A DNA stretch of 64,000 nt, from the NCBI GenBank assembly GCA_900313015.1, contig OMPR01000002.1:553-64552 (forward strand), in the 5' to 3' direction. The position numbers were made by a program, and so were the translations under genes. This DNA comes from Rhodobacteraceae bacterium EL53. GTDB lineage: Bacteria > Pseudomonadota > Alphaproteobacteria > Rhodobacterales > Rhodobacteraceae. Positions 25,354-35,559 of this stretch are shown in pieces. Below the pieces are notes generated by a model. It saw only the letters and a list, made by a program, of their open reading frames with translations. It was not told the origin of the DNA and ran no database searches. The stretch's first letter is position 1. Every line of letters begins with the position of its first letter.

Positions 25354-26454
25354 TCATCGAACAACAAATTCTGCATGCAATGCACCAGCGGCTTTTATAG
25401 TTTTTAAGATATCAATCATATCTCTCGGCGAAACGCCCAGCGCGTTCAAGCCCGCAACAACTTCGGCCAAAGACGTGCTTTCTGGAACTTCGGCCAATTT
25501 AATACCCTCCCCTTCTTCGATCGCAACATTGGTTCGCGGCACCACAACGGTCTCACCATCAGAGAACGGATTGGGCTGCACTGCCAAGGGTGTCTCTTCA
25601 ACACGTAAAGTCAGACTCCCTTGCGAGACTGCGACCCGGGAGATCCGCACATCGTCCCCCATAACAATGGTTCCTGATCGCTGATCCACCACAACCCGCG
25701 CCTTACGCTGTGGTTCTACCCTTATATTTTCGATGCGGCCAATCGCATGCGCCGTTGAAGCGACATTCGTGGCAGAAACGTCCAACTCAATCGTGCCTGA
25801 ATCGCGCATGATTGCCACCCGGCGATTGAATTCACGATTGATGGCGTTTTCTATGCGGCCCGCTGTGGTAAAATCCGGCTCTCGAAGAGCCAACCTGAGT
25901 TGGGTCAACGTGGCGAGGTCAAAATCAATTTCACGCTCCACCCGCGCTCCGGATGGAATAACCCCTGACGTAGGAACCCCGCGTGTGACTGACCCTGCTT
26001 CGCCCTCGGCCGAGGCCCCCCCGGCAAGGACAGTTCCCTGCGCAACTGCATAAATTTGACCGTCAGCGGCATTCAAAGGTGTCATGATCAACGTACCACC
26101 CAACAAGCCCTTTGAGTCCCCAATGGCAGACACGGTGACGTCAATCTGCCCTCCGACACGGGAAAAGGGTGGAAGTTCGGCCGTTACAAACACCGCAGCC
26201 ACGTTTTTAGGTCGAAATTGTTCGCCCGTTATGTTCACACCCAAACGCTCCAGAATGTTGGACATTATTTCTTCGGTAAAGGGTGAATTTCGCAATCCAT
26301 CACCGGTGCCATTCAGCCCGACTACAAGACCATACCCAACAAGATCATTGCTGCGCACACCATCGAAGTTCACCAAATCCTTAAGACGGATCGTACCCGC
26401 CTGTAACGCCGTAGGCAGCAACAGACACAGGGCCAATATGCGAAAAATACTCAT
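25354..26454 (-). CDS. flgI: Flagellar P-ring protein FlgI
   Basis: 366 residues with a Sec signal (MSIFRILALCLLLPTALQAG). Then come IRLKDLVNFDGVRSNDLVGY and GLVVGLNGTGDG, the hallmark of FlgI, and a C-terminal segment (DMIDILKTIKAAGALHAEF) typical of the family. It forms the periplasmic P ring around the rod. Its start overlaps the flgL stop by 4 bp (ATGA). It is the last flagellar gene in this block. Confidence 0.97.
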   Translation of the reverse strand: MSIFRILALCLLLPTALQAGTIRLKDLVNFDGVRSNDLVGYGLVVGLNGTGDGLRNSPFTEEIMSNILERLGVNITGEQFRPKNVAAVFVTAELPPFSRVGGQIDVTVSAIGDSKGLLGGTLIMTPLNAADGQIYAVAQGTVLAGGASAEGEAGSVTRGVPTSGVIPSGARVEREIDFDLATLTQLRLALREPDFTTAGRIENAINREFNRRVAIMRDSGTIELDVSATNVASTAHAIGRIENIRVEPQRKARVVVDQRSGTIVMGDDVRISRVAVSQGSLTLRVEETPLAVQPNPFSDGETVVVPRTNVAIEEGEGIKLAEVPESTSLAEVVAGLNALGVSPRDMIDILKTIKAAGALHAEFVVR

Positions 26455-27458
26455 CTCAGGAAATTCACAAGGGACAGCTGGGATGTGCGAACCGTAACAG
26501 CATATAGGCTTTCGAGCTGAAACTGGACAGCCTTGAGGCGCGTTGCGGTTTCAAACGGATCTGCTTCCAACAGTTCTCGTCTGGCGTATTCCAGGCTTGT
26601 TTTACTGGCTGCATTCCGGGTTTCAACCTGCTCGACTCGAGCTTCAGAGAACCCAATATCCGCACGCACGCCCACCAAAGCATCCCGACTGGTCGCCAGC
26701 TGACCTCCAAGTTGTTTCAGCAACTCTGCCTGTTCCTGAGGACTCAGACCCACCGCTGAGTCAGTCGCCAAAGACGCCAGAGCTGTAGATTTTAACATAT
26801 CCCGAAACGCCGGATCATCCGCCTTAAGCTTTAAGGATACCTCTTCCTCCTCGGCGATCTCAAAAGCAGCAAGCGTTTGGTCCGATCCCCGATACATGCT
26901 TGATTTAAAGCCGGTTGGATCGTTGAACCAACTTTCAGCTGCCTGCAACACATCGGCCGCAGTCGTTTGCCCTATGATAGCGGCTTTCAGATTCGCCAAT
27001 AATGTATCGCCAGAGTTCAAAGCAATTGTATCTGTTGCAACGCCAGCAAAAAGACTGCGCCCCCCGACTGCCCCGTTCAAAGATGCCACCATTGTGATCA
27101 GATCACCCTGCGCCTGTTTGCTAACCTGTTCACGGTTTACTGTCTGACCGAAAGAGCCGACAGCCGTTAGCGCATTTGCCAATTCGTCCGTTCGGGTATG
27201 CAGGATTTCAAGGTGATTTTGCGCAGTCGCAAACAACAAACCTGTTTCCGCAGTTGTTACAGAAAATCCCTCAATCCGACTGAGGTTGCGATCAATATCT
27301 GACAGATGCGAGTAATCCCCTGCCAGGCGTTGCGTGATATTCGACGTTTCACCCGTCGACATTTCCTGCGTTAACGTCTCGATCTCATTCTTGATCAGAA
27401 CGCTCCGAGCGCGCAGGGTGAGGCTTTGTGCCAAATCTCCGATAGAATTCATACTCAT
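26451..27458 (-). CDS. flgL: Flagellar hook-filament junction protein FlgL
   Basis: 335 residues with the flagellin-like N-terminal helix (SLTLRARSVLIKNEIETLTQ) and the C-terminal helix (ATRLKAVQFQLESLYAVTVR, then TSQLSLVNFLR). It joins hook to filament together with FlgK. It lies 2 bp after flgK and overlaps flgI by 4 bp. The central part is divergent, as is usual for alphaproteobacterial FlgL. Confidence 0.9.
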   Translation of the reverse strand: MSMNSIGDLAQSLTLRARSVLIKNEIETLTQEMSTGETSNITQRLAGDYSHLSDIDRNLSRIEGFSVTTAETGLLFATAQNHLEILHTRTDELANALTAVGSFGQTVNREQVSKQAQGDLITMVASLNGAVGGRSLFAGVATDTIALNSGDTLLANLKAAIIGQTTAADVLQAAESWFNDPTGFKSSMYRGSDQTLAAFEIAEEEEVSLKLKADDPAFRDMLKSTALASLATDSAVGLSPQEQAELLKQLGGQLATSRDALVGVRADIGFSEARVEQVETRNAASKTSLEYARRELLEADPFETATRLKAVQFQLESLYAVTVRTSQLSLVNFLR

Positions 27459-27460
27459 CC

Positions 27461-28912
27461 TTACAACCTCAGCAATGTGTCCATCAGCCCGTTGACCGTC
27501 TCAATCACGCGGGCATTTGCGGCATAGGCTCTTTCAACAAGCATCAATGACTGGAGTTCCGCATCGGTATCCACGCCTGTTTCCAGCTCAAGGCGCTCCA
27601 TTTCTGTTTTGTTCGCTGCAGAAAACGTCAAGGTTTGCGCTGCCGAATTACTATTTTGAGCCACCCGGGATAGAAGCCCCGCGCTGACCTCTCCTGCTGT
27701 CAAGGCGCCGGTCCCAAAACGATCCGTTGACATGGCGCGCGCATCGGTCAGCGCCTTATCAAAAGCTTTGAGAAGCGTAGCATCCCCGGGGGCGCCTGGA
27801 TCTGTCGCCTCCAGCCCAGCGCGCAATTTCCAGCTTTGCCCGCCTTGAGACGGATCCACCGCTGCGTTCAAAGCCAACCGTCCCGCAAGGCCGGAGGCTG
27901 TCGGTGATCCCAGTGCTGCGCCCGCATCTGTGAAAAGTCCCGGCTGGCCCGGGGTATGTGTCGGATCGACACCTGCTGCTTCGAACCGTTCGATAAGATC
28001 TTGCGCCACCGCGTCCAGATCTTGTTGCGCTTCAGTCGACAGCACATCACGAATTTCAAATTGCGCTGCCAAGGTCCCACCGCGGATCGCAGTATTATCC
28101 CCGCTCGTTTGAACCGGAATATCATTAATTTTAAGGCCTGACAGCAGCCCGTTGCCAACTGTCATATGAGGCTTGGTCGCATTAACTGGTGCAAACGAAA
28201 GCTGGGTGGCACTCCCATCCACAAGGATTGCACCGCCTTCAGAATACAGGGCAACTTTGCCATTTTCGCGATTGATCACGTTGACCGGGATCATTTCATT
28301 GATTTCATCAATCAACAATTGGCGCTGATCAAGCAACGTTGCCGTATTTCCTTGTTGGGTCCCAACAGATTGAATCCGCGCATTCAGATCCTGAACCGTT
28401 TGCAACACGTCATTGAGACGATTTACCTGAGTATTGATACTCTTATCAGCACGTGTCCGAGAGGCTTGTAACCCATCAGATGCCTTGTTGAGACTAAGCG
28501 CTAAATCTTTCGCCGCTGCTGATGCGCCATCCAATCGAGTGGCCGAATCTGGCATACTTGCAGCTGTGAGTAACTTGTTCTCAAACGTTGAGAGACGCGT
28601 CGAGATCGAATTGACGGACCCTGAACGCCCTATCAAGTTTTCCAGATTGGAGTGAAAATCAGAAAGCGTACTGGCGGATCCATGTGCTGAATCCGCCGCT
28701 CTCCGATTGGCCACAAGTACAGGATCCGAGTGACGTGTAACCCCTACGACCTGAACACCCCTGCCCGTTACCAAATTTGGCGACAATTCAAGCGAACGCC
28801 GCGCATACCCAGGTGTCAGAGCGTTTGCGATGTTTTCGGAAACGAGTCCCGAAGCACGGCTTGCAGCAGTAAGTCCACTCATGGCGCTATTGAAGGCAGC
28901 AGAGATGGTCAT
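27461..28912 (-). CDS. flgK: Flagellar hook-associated protein FlgK
   Basis: 483 residues. The N-terminus has the rod/hook-family pattern (AFNSAMSGLTAASRASGLVS followed by ENIANALTPGYARRSLEL). The C-terminus has the D0 helix (LMLVERAYAANARVIETVNG followed by LMDTLLRL). It is shorter than the enterobacterial protein in the central domains. It caps the hook and anchors the filament. It sits in the same operon, between flgE and flgL. Confidence 0.95.
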   Translation of the reverse strand: MTISAAFNSAMSGLTAASRASGLVSENIANALTPGYARRSLELSPNLVTGRGVQVVGVTRHSDPVLVANRRAADSAHGSASTLSDFHSNLENLIGRSGSVNSISTRLSTFENKLLTAASMPDSATRLDGASAAAKDLALSLNKASDGLQASRTRADKSINTQVNRLNDVLQTVQDLNARIQSVGTQQGNTATLLDQRQLLIDEINEMIPVNVINRENGKVALYSEGGAILVDGSATQLSFAPVNATKPHMTVGNGLLSGLKINDIPVQTSGDNTAIRGGTLAAQFEIRDVLSTEAQQDLDAVAQDLIERFEAAGVDPTHTPGQPGLFTDAGAALGSPTASGLAGRLALNAAVDPSQGGQSWKLRAGLEATDPGAPGDATLLKAFDKALTDARAMSTDRFGTGALTAGEVSAGLLSRVAQNSNSAAQTLTFSAANKTEMERLELETGVDTDAELQSLMLVERAYAANARVIETVNGLMDTLLRL

Positions 28913-28954
28913 AAGGACCCTCCTTTAGGGGAAACGATCAGATTACCCGTTAGA

Positions 28955-30256
28955 TTAGCGTTTGATATTGGTGGTTTCCTGCAACATCTCATCGACCGTT
29001 TGGATAACCTTGGCGCTTGATGAATACGCACGCTGTGTCTGGATCATTGCGGTCAACTCTGTGGCAATGTCCGTGGCGGACTCCTCTCGAGCGAACGACA
29101 CCAGATCACCAGTTGGGCCATCACCCGCATCCCACAAGAAGACAGACCCGCTTTCGCGAGACGCCGCATAGGTCTGTTTGTCCATCGCGATCATGCCATT
29201 TGGATTGGGCAAATCAACCAACGGAATTTGATAGATCCGGCGGCTGGCACCAGAATCAAAGAAGGCGTGAACAAAGCCGTTCTCATCGACTTCCACCCGT
29301 GTCATGCTGCCGACCGCTGATCCATCTTTGCTGATCGAAACTGGGGCAAAGCGGTCGCTCAACTGTGTGATACCGCTGGTATCCCCGGGTTTTCCGATTT
29401 TGATTTCAATTGGGCCACCCGCAGTGGCAACAACCAATGCACCCGATGCAGCATCATAGGTTCCACCAGACACGGTAGTTACGCTGTCTAAGGTGCCCCC
29501 ATTGGTCCGACTGTCTGTAAAGGTCATCGTATATTCGCCAACCACTGCGTTCCCAGAGGCCGTGTCCCGCAGCGTCATCGTCCATTCGTTCGATGACCCT
29601 GTTGCCGGGACTGTGGGCACAAATTCAATCTGAATGCTTTCAGATTTGCCAAGGTTGCCAAAATACTCAACCGAAAGATCCTGTGCCCCGACAGTCGATC
29701 CCGCATCCGTTGAAGTTGCCGGCAAATTGATTCCAAGTGACATGCGTGTTGTCGGGGATCCAGACAACTGATTTACGCTTAACTTAACAGGCTCCAACCC
29801 ATCAGAGGTATCTCTTGGAAAGGTTGGAATGCTGCCATCAGCTCGCGCGGGCCACCCCAACAAAGTCAACCCCGACTCAGTGACCAATCGCCCATTCGAA
29901 TCCGTTCGAAATGACCCTGTTGTCGTCAGCAACATGTTGGCAGACCCGTTGCCGCCTTCCAACTCGGCAACGCGTGTCACAGGCAGCATGCCACGGCCCC
30001 GGACTGCCAAATCCGTTGCATTTGCAGTTGTAACCAATGAGCCACGCGAATCGACCATGCGCTGCGTGCTGGTTCGCACACCACCCGCTGTATATGTCCC
30101 CCCCGTGCTGGAATTCACCATCGAATGAAAATCGGTCTCCACCCGTTTGTACCCAAAGGTAGAAGAATTCGCGATATTGTCGGAAATCGTTGCCAAGCGG
30201 TTGGCATTCGCTCTCAACGCCGCGACCCCGGCATTAAGCGAAGAGGAAATAGTCAT
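28955..30256 (-). CDS. flgE: Flagellar hook protein FlgE
   Basis: About 433 residues from the ATG at 30256 (MTISSSLNAGVAALRANANR), supported by AGAAAGGCG just upstream; an in-frame ATG at 30280 has no such support. The N-terminal rod-domain pattern is ISDNIANSSTFGYKRVETDF. The C-terminus is the D0 helix (LTAMIQTQRAYSSSAKVIQT followed by VDEMLQETTNIKR). It polymerises into the flexible hook. It is 43 bp upstream of flgK. Confidence 0.95.
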   Translation of the reverse strand: MTISSSLNAGVAALRANANRLATISDNIANSSTFGYKRVETDFHSMVNSSTGGTYTAGGVRTSTQRMVDSRGSLVTTANATDLAVRGRGMLPVTRVAELEGGNGSANMLLTTTGSFRTDSNGRLVTESGLTLLGWPARADGSIPTFPRDTSDGLEPVKLSVNQLSGSPTTRMSLGINLPATSTDAGSTVGAQDLSVEYFGNLGKSESIQIEFVPTVPATGSSNEWTMTLRDTASGNAVVGEYTMTFTDSRTNGGTLDSVTTVSGGTYDAASGALVVATAGGPIEIKIGKPGDTSGITQLSDRFAPVSISKDGSAVGSMTRVEVDENGFVHAFFDSGASRRIYQIPLVDLPNPNGMIAMDKQTYAASRESGSVFLWDAGDGPTGDLVSFAREESATDIATELTAMIQTQRAYSSSAKVIQTVDEMLQETTNIKR

Positions 30257-30355
30257 GGATACGCCTTTCTGCTGCATCAAAACTCGTCTGATGCAACAGG
30301 TAGCGTGCGACCACTTAACAGGCGGCTAACAATTAAAAAGCTCTGTAATTCTGAA

Positions 30356-31195
30356 TCACAGGTTCCGCAGGAACACGACTTCGATGCGATTGTTGCGAAC
30401 AGCCATCGGATTCTTGTCGGTTAGCTTTCGGTCTGCATGACCCGTCACACGTTGTACGCGTTCCGCCTGCAATCCAAGCCCTTCGAACAACGTGCGCGTA
30501 CGGGCAGCGCGTGCTGTCGACAACTCCCACACGGGGCTAGCGGCCAAAACCACGGGATGGGCCCGAATGTGTCCACCAATCGCGACACCATTGTTCACCA
30601 GATCAGACGCACGCACGATCACTTGGGCCAACTCCTTCATCAGCGGCGTTGGCTTGTCCGTATTTGCAACAAACAAAGGGGCCCCTTCAGTCGCAAACAA
30701 TTCGATTATCAGCCCTTCGTCCGTCACCTTGGTCACGATGTGTTTTAGGGCTTTGCTTGAAACCAGGCTTTCACCACCGCGTCCTTGCAACGCTGCCTCG
30801 AGGGCTTTGAACTCATCATGTTTCTTCTGTTCATCCCCCCGAGTATCCACTCCTGTAGCACCGCGAGACCGTCGGGCATTGGATGGGGCACGACTAACCG
30901 CCCCAGATCCATCCATGACCATTGTGCTCTCTGAGAACATGTTCTGGCCACCAAAGGCACCGCTTCCGCCACCAGACACGGGATTAATAGGAATTGTTGG
31001 CGAAAAGTAATCCGCCAACCCTTTTCTTTGTTTTTCAGTCGTCGCATTCAGCAGCCACATCAACATAAAAAAGGCCATCATCGCCGTCACGAAGTCCGCA
31101 TAAGCGACCTTCCAGGCTCCGCCATGGTGGCCATCGCCACCTACTACCTTTTTACGTTTGATGATGACCGGCGCGACATTAGCCTGCGCACTCAT
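30356..31195 (-). CDS. motB: Flagellar stator protein MotB
   Basis: About 279 residues from the ATG at 31195, with AAGGTGGTGGAG upstream; a GTG at 31204 is the alternative. A single N-terminal membrane segment carries the proton-binding Asp in YADFVTAMMAFFMLMWLL. A linker with Gly/Ser runs follows. The C-terminal OmpA-like peptidoglycan-binding domain contains RVTGHADRKL and RNNRIEVVFL. It anchors the stator to the cell wall. No motA is next to it in this window. Confidence 0.95.
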   Translation of the reverse strand: MSAQANVAPVIIKRKKVVGGDGHHGGAWKVAYADFVTAMMAFFMLMWLLNATTEKQRKGLADYFSPTIPINPVSGGGSGAFGGQNMFSESTMVMDGSGAVSRAPSNARRSRGATGVDTRGDEQKKHDEFKALEAALQGRGGESLVSSKALKHIVTKVTDEGLIIELFATEGAPLFVANTDKPTPLMKELAQVIVRASDLVNNGVAIGGHIRAHPVVLAASPVWELSTARAARTRTLFEGLGLQAERVQRVTGHADRKLTDKNPMAVRNNRIEVVFLRNL

Positions 31196-31446
31196 CTCCA
31201 CCACCTTATTTTAATCACCCATAACCGGGATATCAGGCGAGGTGTTAAGAGAGCTCTAACAGGTAAAACTGTAAAAAAATTCACCCACAGCGCATCGTTT
31301 TAAGACAATTCTTACGGTCACAATAAGGCTGCCAACGACCATTTAGCATCGTATTTCTGATTTAGGCCCCAGCCGGGCTCCTTTGCAAACGCCCTGATAC
31401 AAGGCCTTCGTTACCAAATGGCCACTGAGTTGTTAAAGGCCCACTA

Positions 31447-31725
31447 TCAGGCCCCACCAATGTCGCTAAATACACATTCCCTACAGATCATCGCGTCGGG
31501 TGACATGATCACCCCAAGGCGGTTGCCGATGTCATTCTCTAATTGAACCATTTGCCGCTTCAGATCGTTTTTCACCCAATCTTTTTTTGGGCAAGTTCAC
31601 GATCGAGTATCCGCTGATGTCGCTTGCGCTCTGTTAAGTCGCATTTGGCACAGACCAGCCCGATCAGTTGCGACCAGAATCCATAGCATGACAGGAATCA
31701 CTCCAAAACGCACAGATCGACGCGC
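31447..31725 (-). pseudogene. Frameshifted remnant of a PAS-like signalling protein
   Basis: One minus-strand frame reads WSQLIGLVCAKCDLTERKRH then QRILDRELAQKK, a PAC-like end of a PAS domain (the DxTERK motif). At a run of seven A on this strand (31582-31588) the frame breaks. The +1 frame continues DWVKNDLKRQMVQLENDIGN to a TGA at 31447. No start codon in a suitable frame lies upstream before the hyuA region. It appears to be the 3' part of a dead gene upstream of motB. A sequencing error in the homopolymer would repair only this break, not the missing N-terminus. Confidence 0.4.
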
Positions 31726-31810
31726 CACAGGCTGCGACCTCGTTACGATGTAAGCCCCCTGTTGGGGACTGACATCACGACTCGATAATCTTTGATTTTT
31801 GGACGGACCT

Positions 31811-33913
31811 ATGACGGCTAACGATATGCTGCGACTCGCCATCGATATTGGCGGAACTTTCACTGACACGGTACTGGTACGCGGCGACGAAGATATCCTC
31901 GCCTCAACCAAGACGTTAACAACCCATGCCAATCCAGCTGACGGCGCCATGGAAGGAGCCGCACGCGTTATGGCGCAGTCAGGTCGGTCCTTGGATGAGA
32001 TCAGCGGGTTCATCCATGGCACAACCCTGGCGACCAACGCCTTGATCGAACGGCGCGGCGCAGTCGTTGCGACAATCACGACCGAAGGGTTTCGCGATAT
32101 TCTCGAAATCGCCTATGAGCGGCGGTATTCGCAGTACGATATAAATCTGGAAAAACCCGATCTTCTGGTGCCGAGAGAGCGCGCCCTGACCATACGCGAG
32201 CGCATGTCTTCTGAAGGGAACGTCCTAATTGCTTTGGACGACAGTGCAATCAACGCCTTGTTGGCAGATATTGATGCCAGCGGTGCAGACGCAGTCGCGG
32301 TCTGCCTTATCCACTCATACGCCAACCCGGAACACGAACGCCGCCTACGCGATGTTCTGAGTGCCAAGCGTCCCAATCTAACAATCTCTATCTCCTCGGA
32401 CGTCAGCCCCGAAGCCCGCGAGTTTGATCGGCTATGCACAACAATCGCCAATGCCTACATCCAGCCGTTGATGGAAAGCTATCTGGATCGGTTTGCCACA
32501 CGATTTGTCGCCGAAGGCGTGACCTGTCCTATCTTGATGATGACCGCAGGCGGTGGAATGTGCACAATCCAAACCGCCGTTAGATTCCCGATCCGTCTGG
32601 TTGAAAGCGGCCCAGCCGGTGGGGCAATCCTTGCCGCCCGGATTGCTGCGCGGTCCGGTTTAGAGTCTGTTTTGTCGTTTGATGTTGGCGGCACCACCGC
32701 CAAATTGTGCCTGATCGACAATGCCCGTCCGCAAACCTCGCGCCAGTTTGAAATCGCCCGCGCCGCGCGATTCATCAAGGGATCCGGCATGCCTGTCCGC
32801 ATCCCAGTCATTGAGATGATCGAAATCGGCGCCGGAGGGGGATCTATCGCAGGGGTCGATCGTTTGGGGCGACTAACAGTTGGGCCCAAATCCGCCGGGT
32901 CAGAACCCGGACCGGTCGCCTTTGATCGTGGTGGCACGGAACCCACTGTGACCGACAGCGATATAACGCTGGGTTACATTGTTCCTGAAACTTTTGCCGA
33001 AGGCCATATCAGCATAGATCCTACTGCCGCAAAAAAGGCTCTAACAAAGGTAATTGGTACCCCCCTAGACGTTGATGGCACCGGGGCCGCGGATGGCGTC
33101 AGCCGCATCGTTGATGAGAGCATGGCCAGCGCAGGGCGAATGCATGCGGTGGAGTCTGGCAAGGATCTGGGCAGTCGCACCATGATCGCATTTGGTGGCA
33201 ACGGCCCCTTGCACGCCACCCGGGTGGCTCGTTCAGCAGGCGTATCCCGTATTGTCATTCCGCCGAATCCCGGGGTCGGATCCGCAGTGGGATTTCTATA
33301 TGCGCCTGTGTCGTTCGAGATTGTACGCAGCCGTTTTTCGATGCTCGATTCCCTCGACATGAACGGAATAAACACTTTATTCGATGACATGATTTCCGAG
33401 GCCAAAGACGTGGTCACCCAAGGGGCCGGAGATCGCACCATGCAAACCCGACGCAGCGCCTTTATGCGCTACAATGGACAAGGCCATGAGATCGAAATTC
33501 CCCTGCCTAATCGCCCGCTAGCGAGTGGTGATATTCAGCCTCTAACAATGGCTTTTGAAGCAGAATATGGAAAACAGTTCTCGCGCCCAGTGCCGGGAAT
33601 GCAGATCGAAATATTGAATTGGTCCGTTCAAGTCGCCACCCCCAATGGTGAGATCCCCAAAGTACCAGAAACACCCAAGCTAAGCACACTCACACCAGCA
33701 GAAACGCGGCTGATCCTTTGTGATGTAGATGGAACGAAAAAAGAGGCCGCGTTTATCGCGCGTGACAGGCTACATCCCGGCCAAAGGATCGCAGGCCCTG
33801 CCCTGATTACGGAACCGCAAACAACGACACTCGTGTCTGCCGACTTCTCGGCGCATGTCGATTCCATTGGAAACCTTGTCCTGATCCAAGATCAAAAAGG
33901 AGGTGCAGCATGA
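31811..33913 (+). CDS. hyuA: Hydantoinase/5-oxoprolinase subunit A (HyuA)
   Basis: About 700 residues from the ATG at 31811, with GGACGG just upstream; a TTG at 31799 is less likely. The start RLAIDIGGTFTDTVL is the ATP-binding phosphate-1 motif of the ASKHA-fold hydantoinase A family. FIHGTTLATNALIERRGA, VESGPAGG, SFDVGGTTAKL and FGGNGPLHA follow as family signatures. With HyuB it would open a cyclic amide (hydantoin, N-methylhydantoin or 5-oxoproline) using ATP. It is translationally coupled to hyuB (ATGA). Confidence 0.95.
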   Translation: MTANDMLRLAIDIGGTFTDTVLVRGDEDILASTKTLTTHANPADGAMEGAARVMAQSGRSLDEISGFIHGTTLATNALIERRGAVVATITTEGFRDILEIAYERRYSQYDINLEKPDLLVPRERALTIRERMSSEGNVLIALDDSAINALLADIDASGADAVAVCLIHSYANPEHERRLRDVLSAKRPNLTISISSDVSPEAREFDRLCTTIANAYIQPLMESYLDRFATRFVAEGVTCPILMMTAGGGMCTIQTAVRFPIRLVESGPAGGAILAARIAARSGLESVLSFDVGGTTAKLCLIDNARPQTSRQFEIARAARFIKGSGMPVRIPVIEMIEIGAGGGSIAGVDRLGRLTVGPKSAGSEPGPVAFDRGGTEPTVTDSDITLGYIVPETFAEGHISIDPTAAKKALTKVIGTPLDVDGTGAADGVSRIVDESMASAGRMHAVESGKDLGSRTMIAFGGNGPLHATRVARSAGVSRIVIPPNPGVGSAVGFLYAPVSFEIVRSRFSMLDSLDMNGINTLFDDMISEAKDVVTQGAGDRTMQTRRSAFMRYNGQGHEIEIPLPNRPLASGDIQPLTMAFEAEYGKQFSRPVPGMQIEILNWSVQVATPNGEIPKVPETPKLSTLTPAETRLILCDVDGTKKEAAFIARDRLHPGQRIAGPALITEPQTTTLVSADFSAHVDSIGNLVLIQDQKGGAA

Positions 33914-35559
33914 CTGTGATGTCCCCCGCCCGCTTGCAAGTGATGTGGAACCGTCTCCTCGCCGTTGTCGAAGAACAGGGACAAACGTTGATCCGGGCGG
34001 CTTTCAGCCCGATCGTGCGCGAATGCGGTGATATTTCCGCCGGGATTTTTGATGTGCACGGGCGCATGTTAGCCCAAGCCGTGACCGGTACCCCCGGCCA
34101 TATCAACACCATGGCCGAGGCAGTTTTGCATTTGCGCGAACGTTTCCCTATTCAGACCATGAAACCCGGCGATATATACATGACCAATGACCCCTGGCTT
34201 GCCTCGGGACATTTGAATGATTTCTTGCTGATGATGCCCGCCTTCAAAGACGGAAAAGTGGTTGGTTTCACATCCTGCACCTCTCATCTAGTGGATCTCG
34301 GTGGCCTTGGTATGGGGCCAGAAGGGTCGGATATCTATGATGAAGGGCTGTTGATCCCCCCTTGTAAATTGGTCGATCAGGGCGAATTGAATGCGCTTTT
34401 GATGGATATCGTGCGCGCGAATTCACGCGAACCCATCGCCAACGAAGGCGACATTTACGCGCTGGTGGCCTGTTGCGAAGCAGGCGTGACACGGTTGGTC
34501 GGGATGATGGACGAATTCGGGATCGACGATCTCGAAGAGCTGGCAACTTATATCATCGACACCTCACGCCGGGGCACCTTGGACGCAATCGCAGAGGTGC
34601 CAGAGGGCGTGTATTCAAACATGCTCAAGATGGACGGGTACGAAGCCGAACTTGAGCTTCACGCCACGCTGACCGTAAGCAAAACAGGCCTGCATGTTGA
34701 TTTTACGGGAACGTCAGGGTGTTCCAAAAAGGGTATCAATGTCCCGCTCAACTATGCGACGGCCTATACTGTCTTTGCCATGCGCTGCATCGTAGGGTCA
34801 GACATCCCCAACAACGCAGGATCGCTAGAACCTTTCACCGTTGATGGACCCAAAGGATGCATTTTGAACGCCCAGCGCCCGGTGCCCGTCGCGATGCGCC
34901 ATACCTTGGGACAGGTTACACCCGATCTGGTACTTGGCTGTCTCCATCAAGCCCTGCCAGATCAAGTCCCGGCTGAGGGGGCCTCGTGTATGTTTGACCT
35001 GCCAATGCGCCATGCGCCCGAGGTGGCGGCGAACGGCGGGCGGGAATTTGCAATCGAACCCGTGCACAATGGCGGCACGGGCGCGCGCCCTCATTCCGAT
35101 GGCTTGTCGGCGACCGCTTACCCGTCCGGCGTATTTGGCTCACAGGTTGAAATCACCGAAGCAGTTGCCCCAGTGGTGATGTGGAAACGCGAATTACGTC
35201 CCGACTCAGGTGGTGCAGGACAGTTCCGAGGTGGATTAGGCCAACGTATTGAAATGAGTGCTGCGAACGATGCGCCCTTCATCGTCTTCTTGTCAGTGGA
35301 GCGTTTGAAATTCCCGGCCTTGGGGCGCATGGGCGGACAACCGGGCGCGCCGGGTCGCATCCGCATCAAAGGACAAGCCCAAGATATTCCCGGCAAAGGT
35401 GAATTACGAGTCGAAGGGGATGACTACCTGATCTTTGAAACACCCGGCGGGGGTGGCTTTGGGCGACCTACAGAGCGCGCACAAGATGCATTGGCCTTAG
35501 ACCTCATGCGAGGTTTGGTGACGGCGGATGGCGCCAAAAGTTATGGGGGCGCGAAATGA
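33910..35559 (+). CDS. hyuB: Hydantoinase/5-oxoprolinase subunit B (HyuB)
   Basis: 549 residues. The family signature lies near the N-terminus (SPIVRECGDISAGIFDVHGR, then GTPGHINTM, then MTNDPWLASGHLNDF), and GGAGQFRGGLGQ and ETPGGGGFG near the C-terminus. It is the partner of HyuA in ATP-dependent ring opening. Four-base overlaps with hyuA and with the aminotransferase gene show a tightly coupled operon. Confidence 0.95.
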   Translation: MTVMSPARLQVMWNRLLAVVEEQGQTLIRAAFSPIVRECGDISAGIFDVHGRMLAQAVTGTPGHINTMAEAVLHLRERFPIQTMKPGDIYMTNDPWLASGHLNDFLLMMPAFKDGKVVGFTSCTSHLVDLGGLGMGPEGSDIYDEGLLIPPCKLVDQGELNALLMDIVRANSREPIANEGDIYALVACCEAGVTRLVGMMDEFGIDDLEELATYIIDTSRRGTLDAIAEVPEGVYSNMLKMDGYEAELELHATLTVSKTGLHVDFTGTSGCSKKGINVPLNYATAYTVFAMRCIVGSDIPNNAGSLEPFTVDGPKGCILNAQRPVPVAMRHTLGQVTPDLVLGCLHQALPDQVPAEGASCMFDLPMRHAPEVAANGGREFAIEPVHNGGTGARPHSDGLSATAYPSGVFGSQVEITEAVAPVVMWKRELRPDSGGAGQFRGGLGQRIEMSAANDAPFIVFLSVERLKFPALGRMGGQPGAPGRIRIKGQAQDIPGKGELRVEGDDYLIFETPGGGGFGRPTERAQDALALDLMRGLVTADGAKSYGGAK

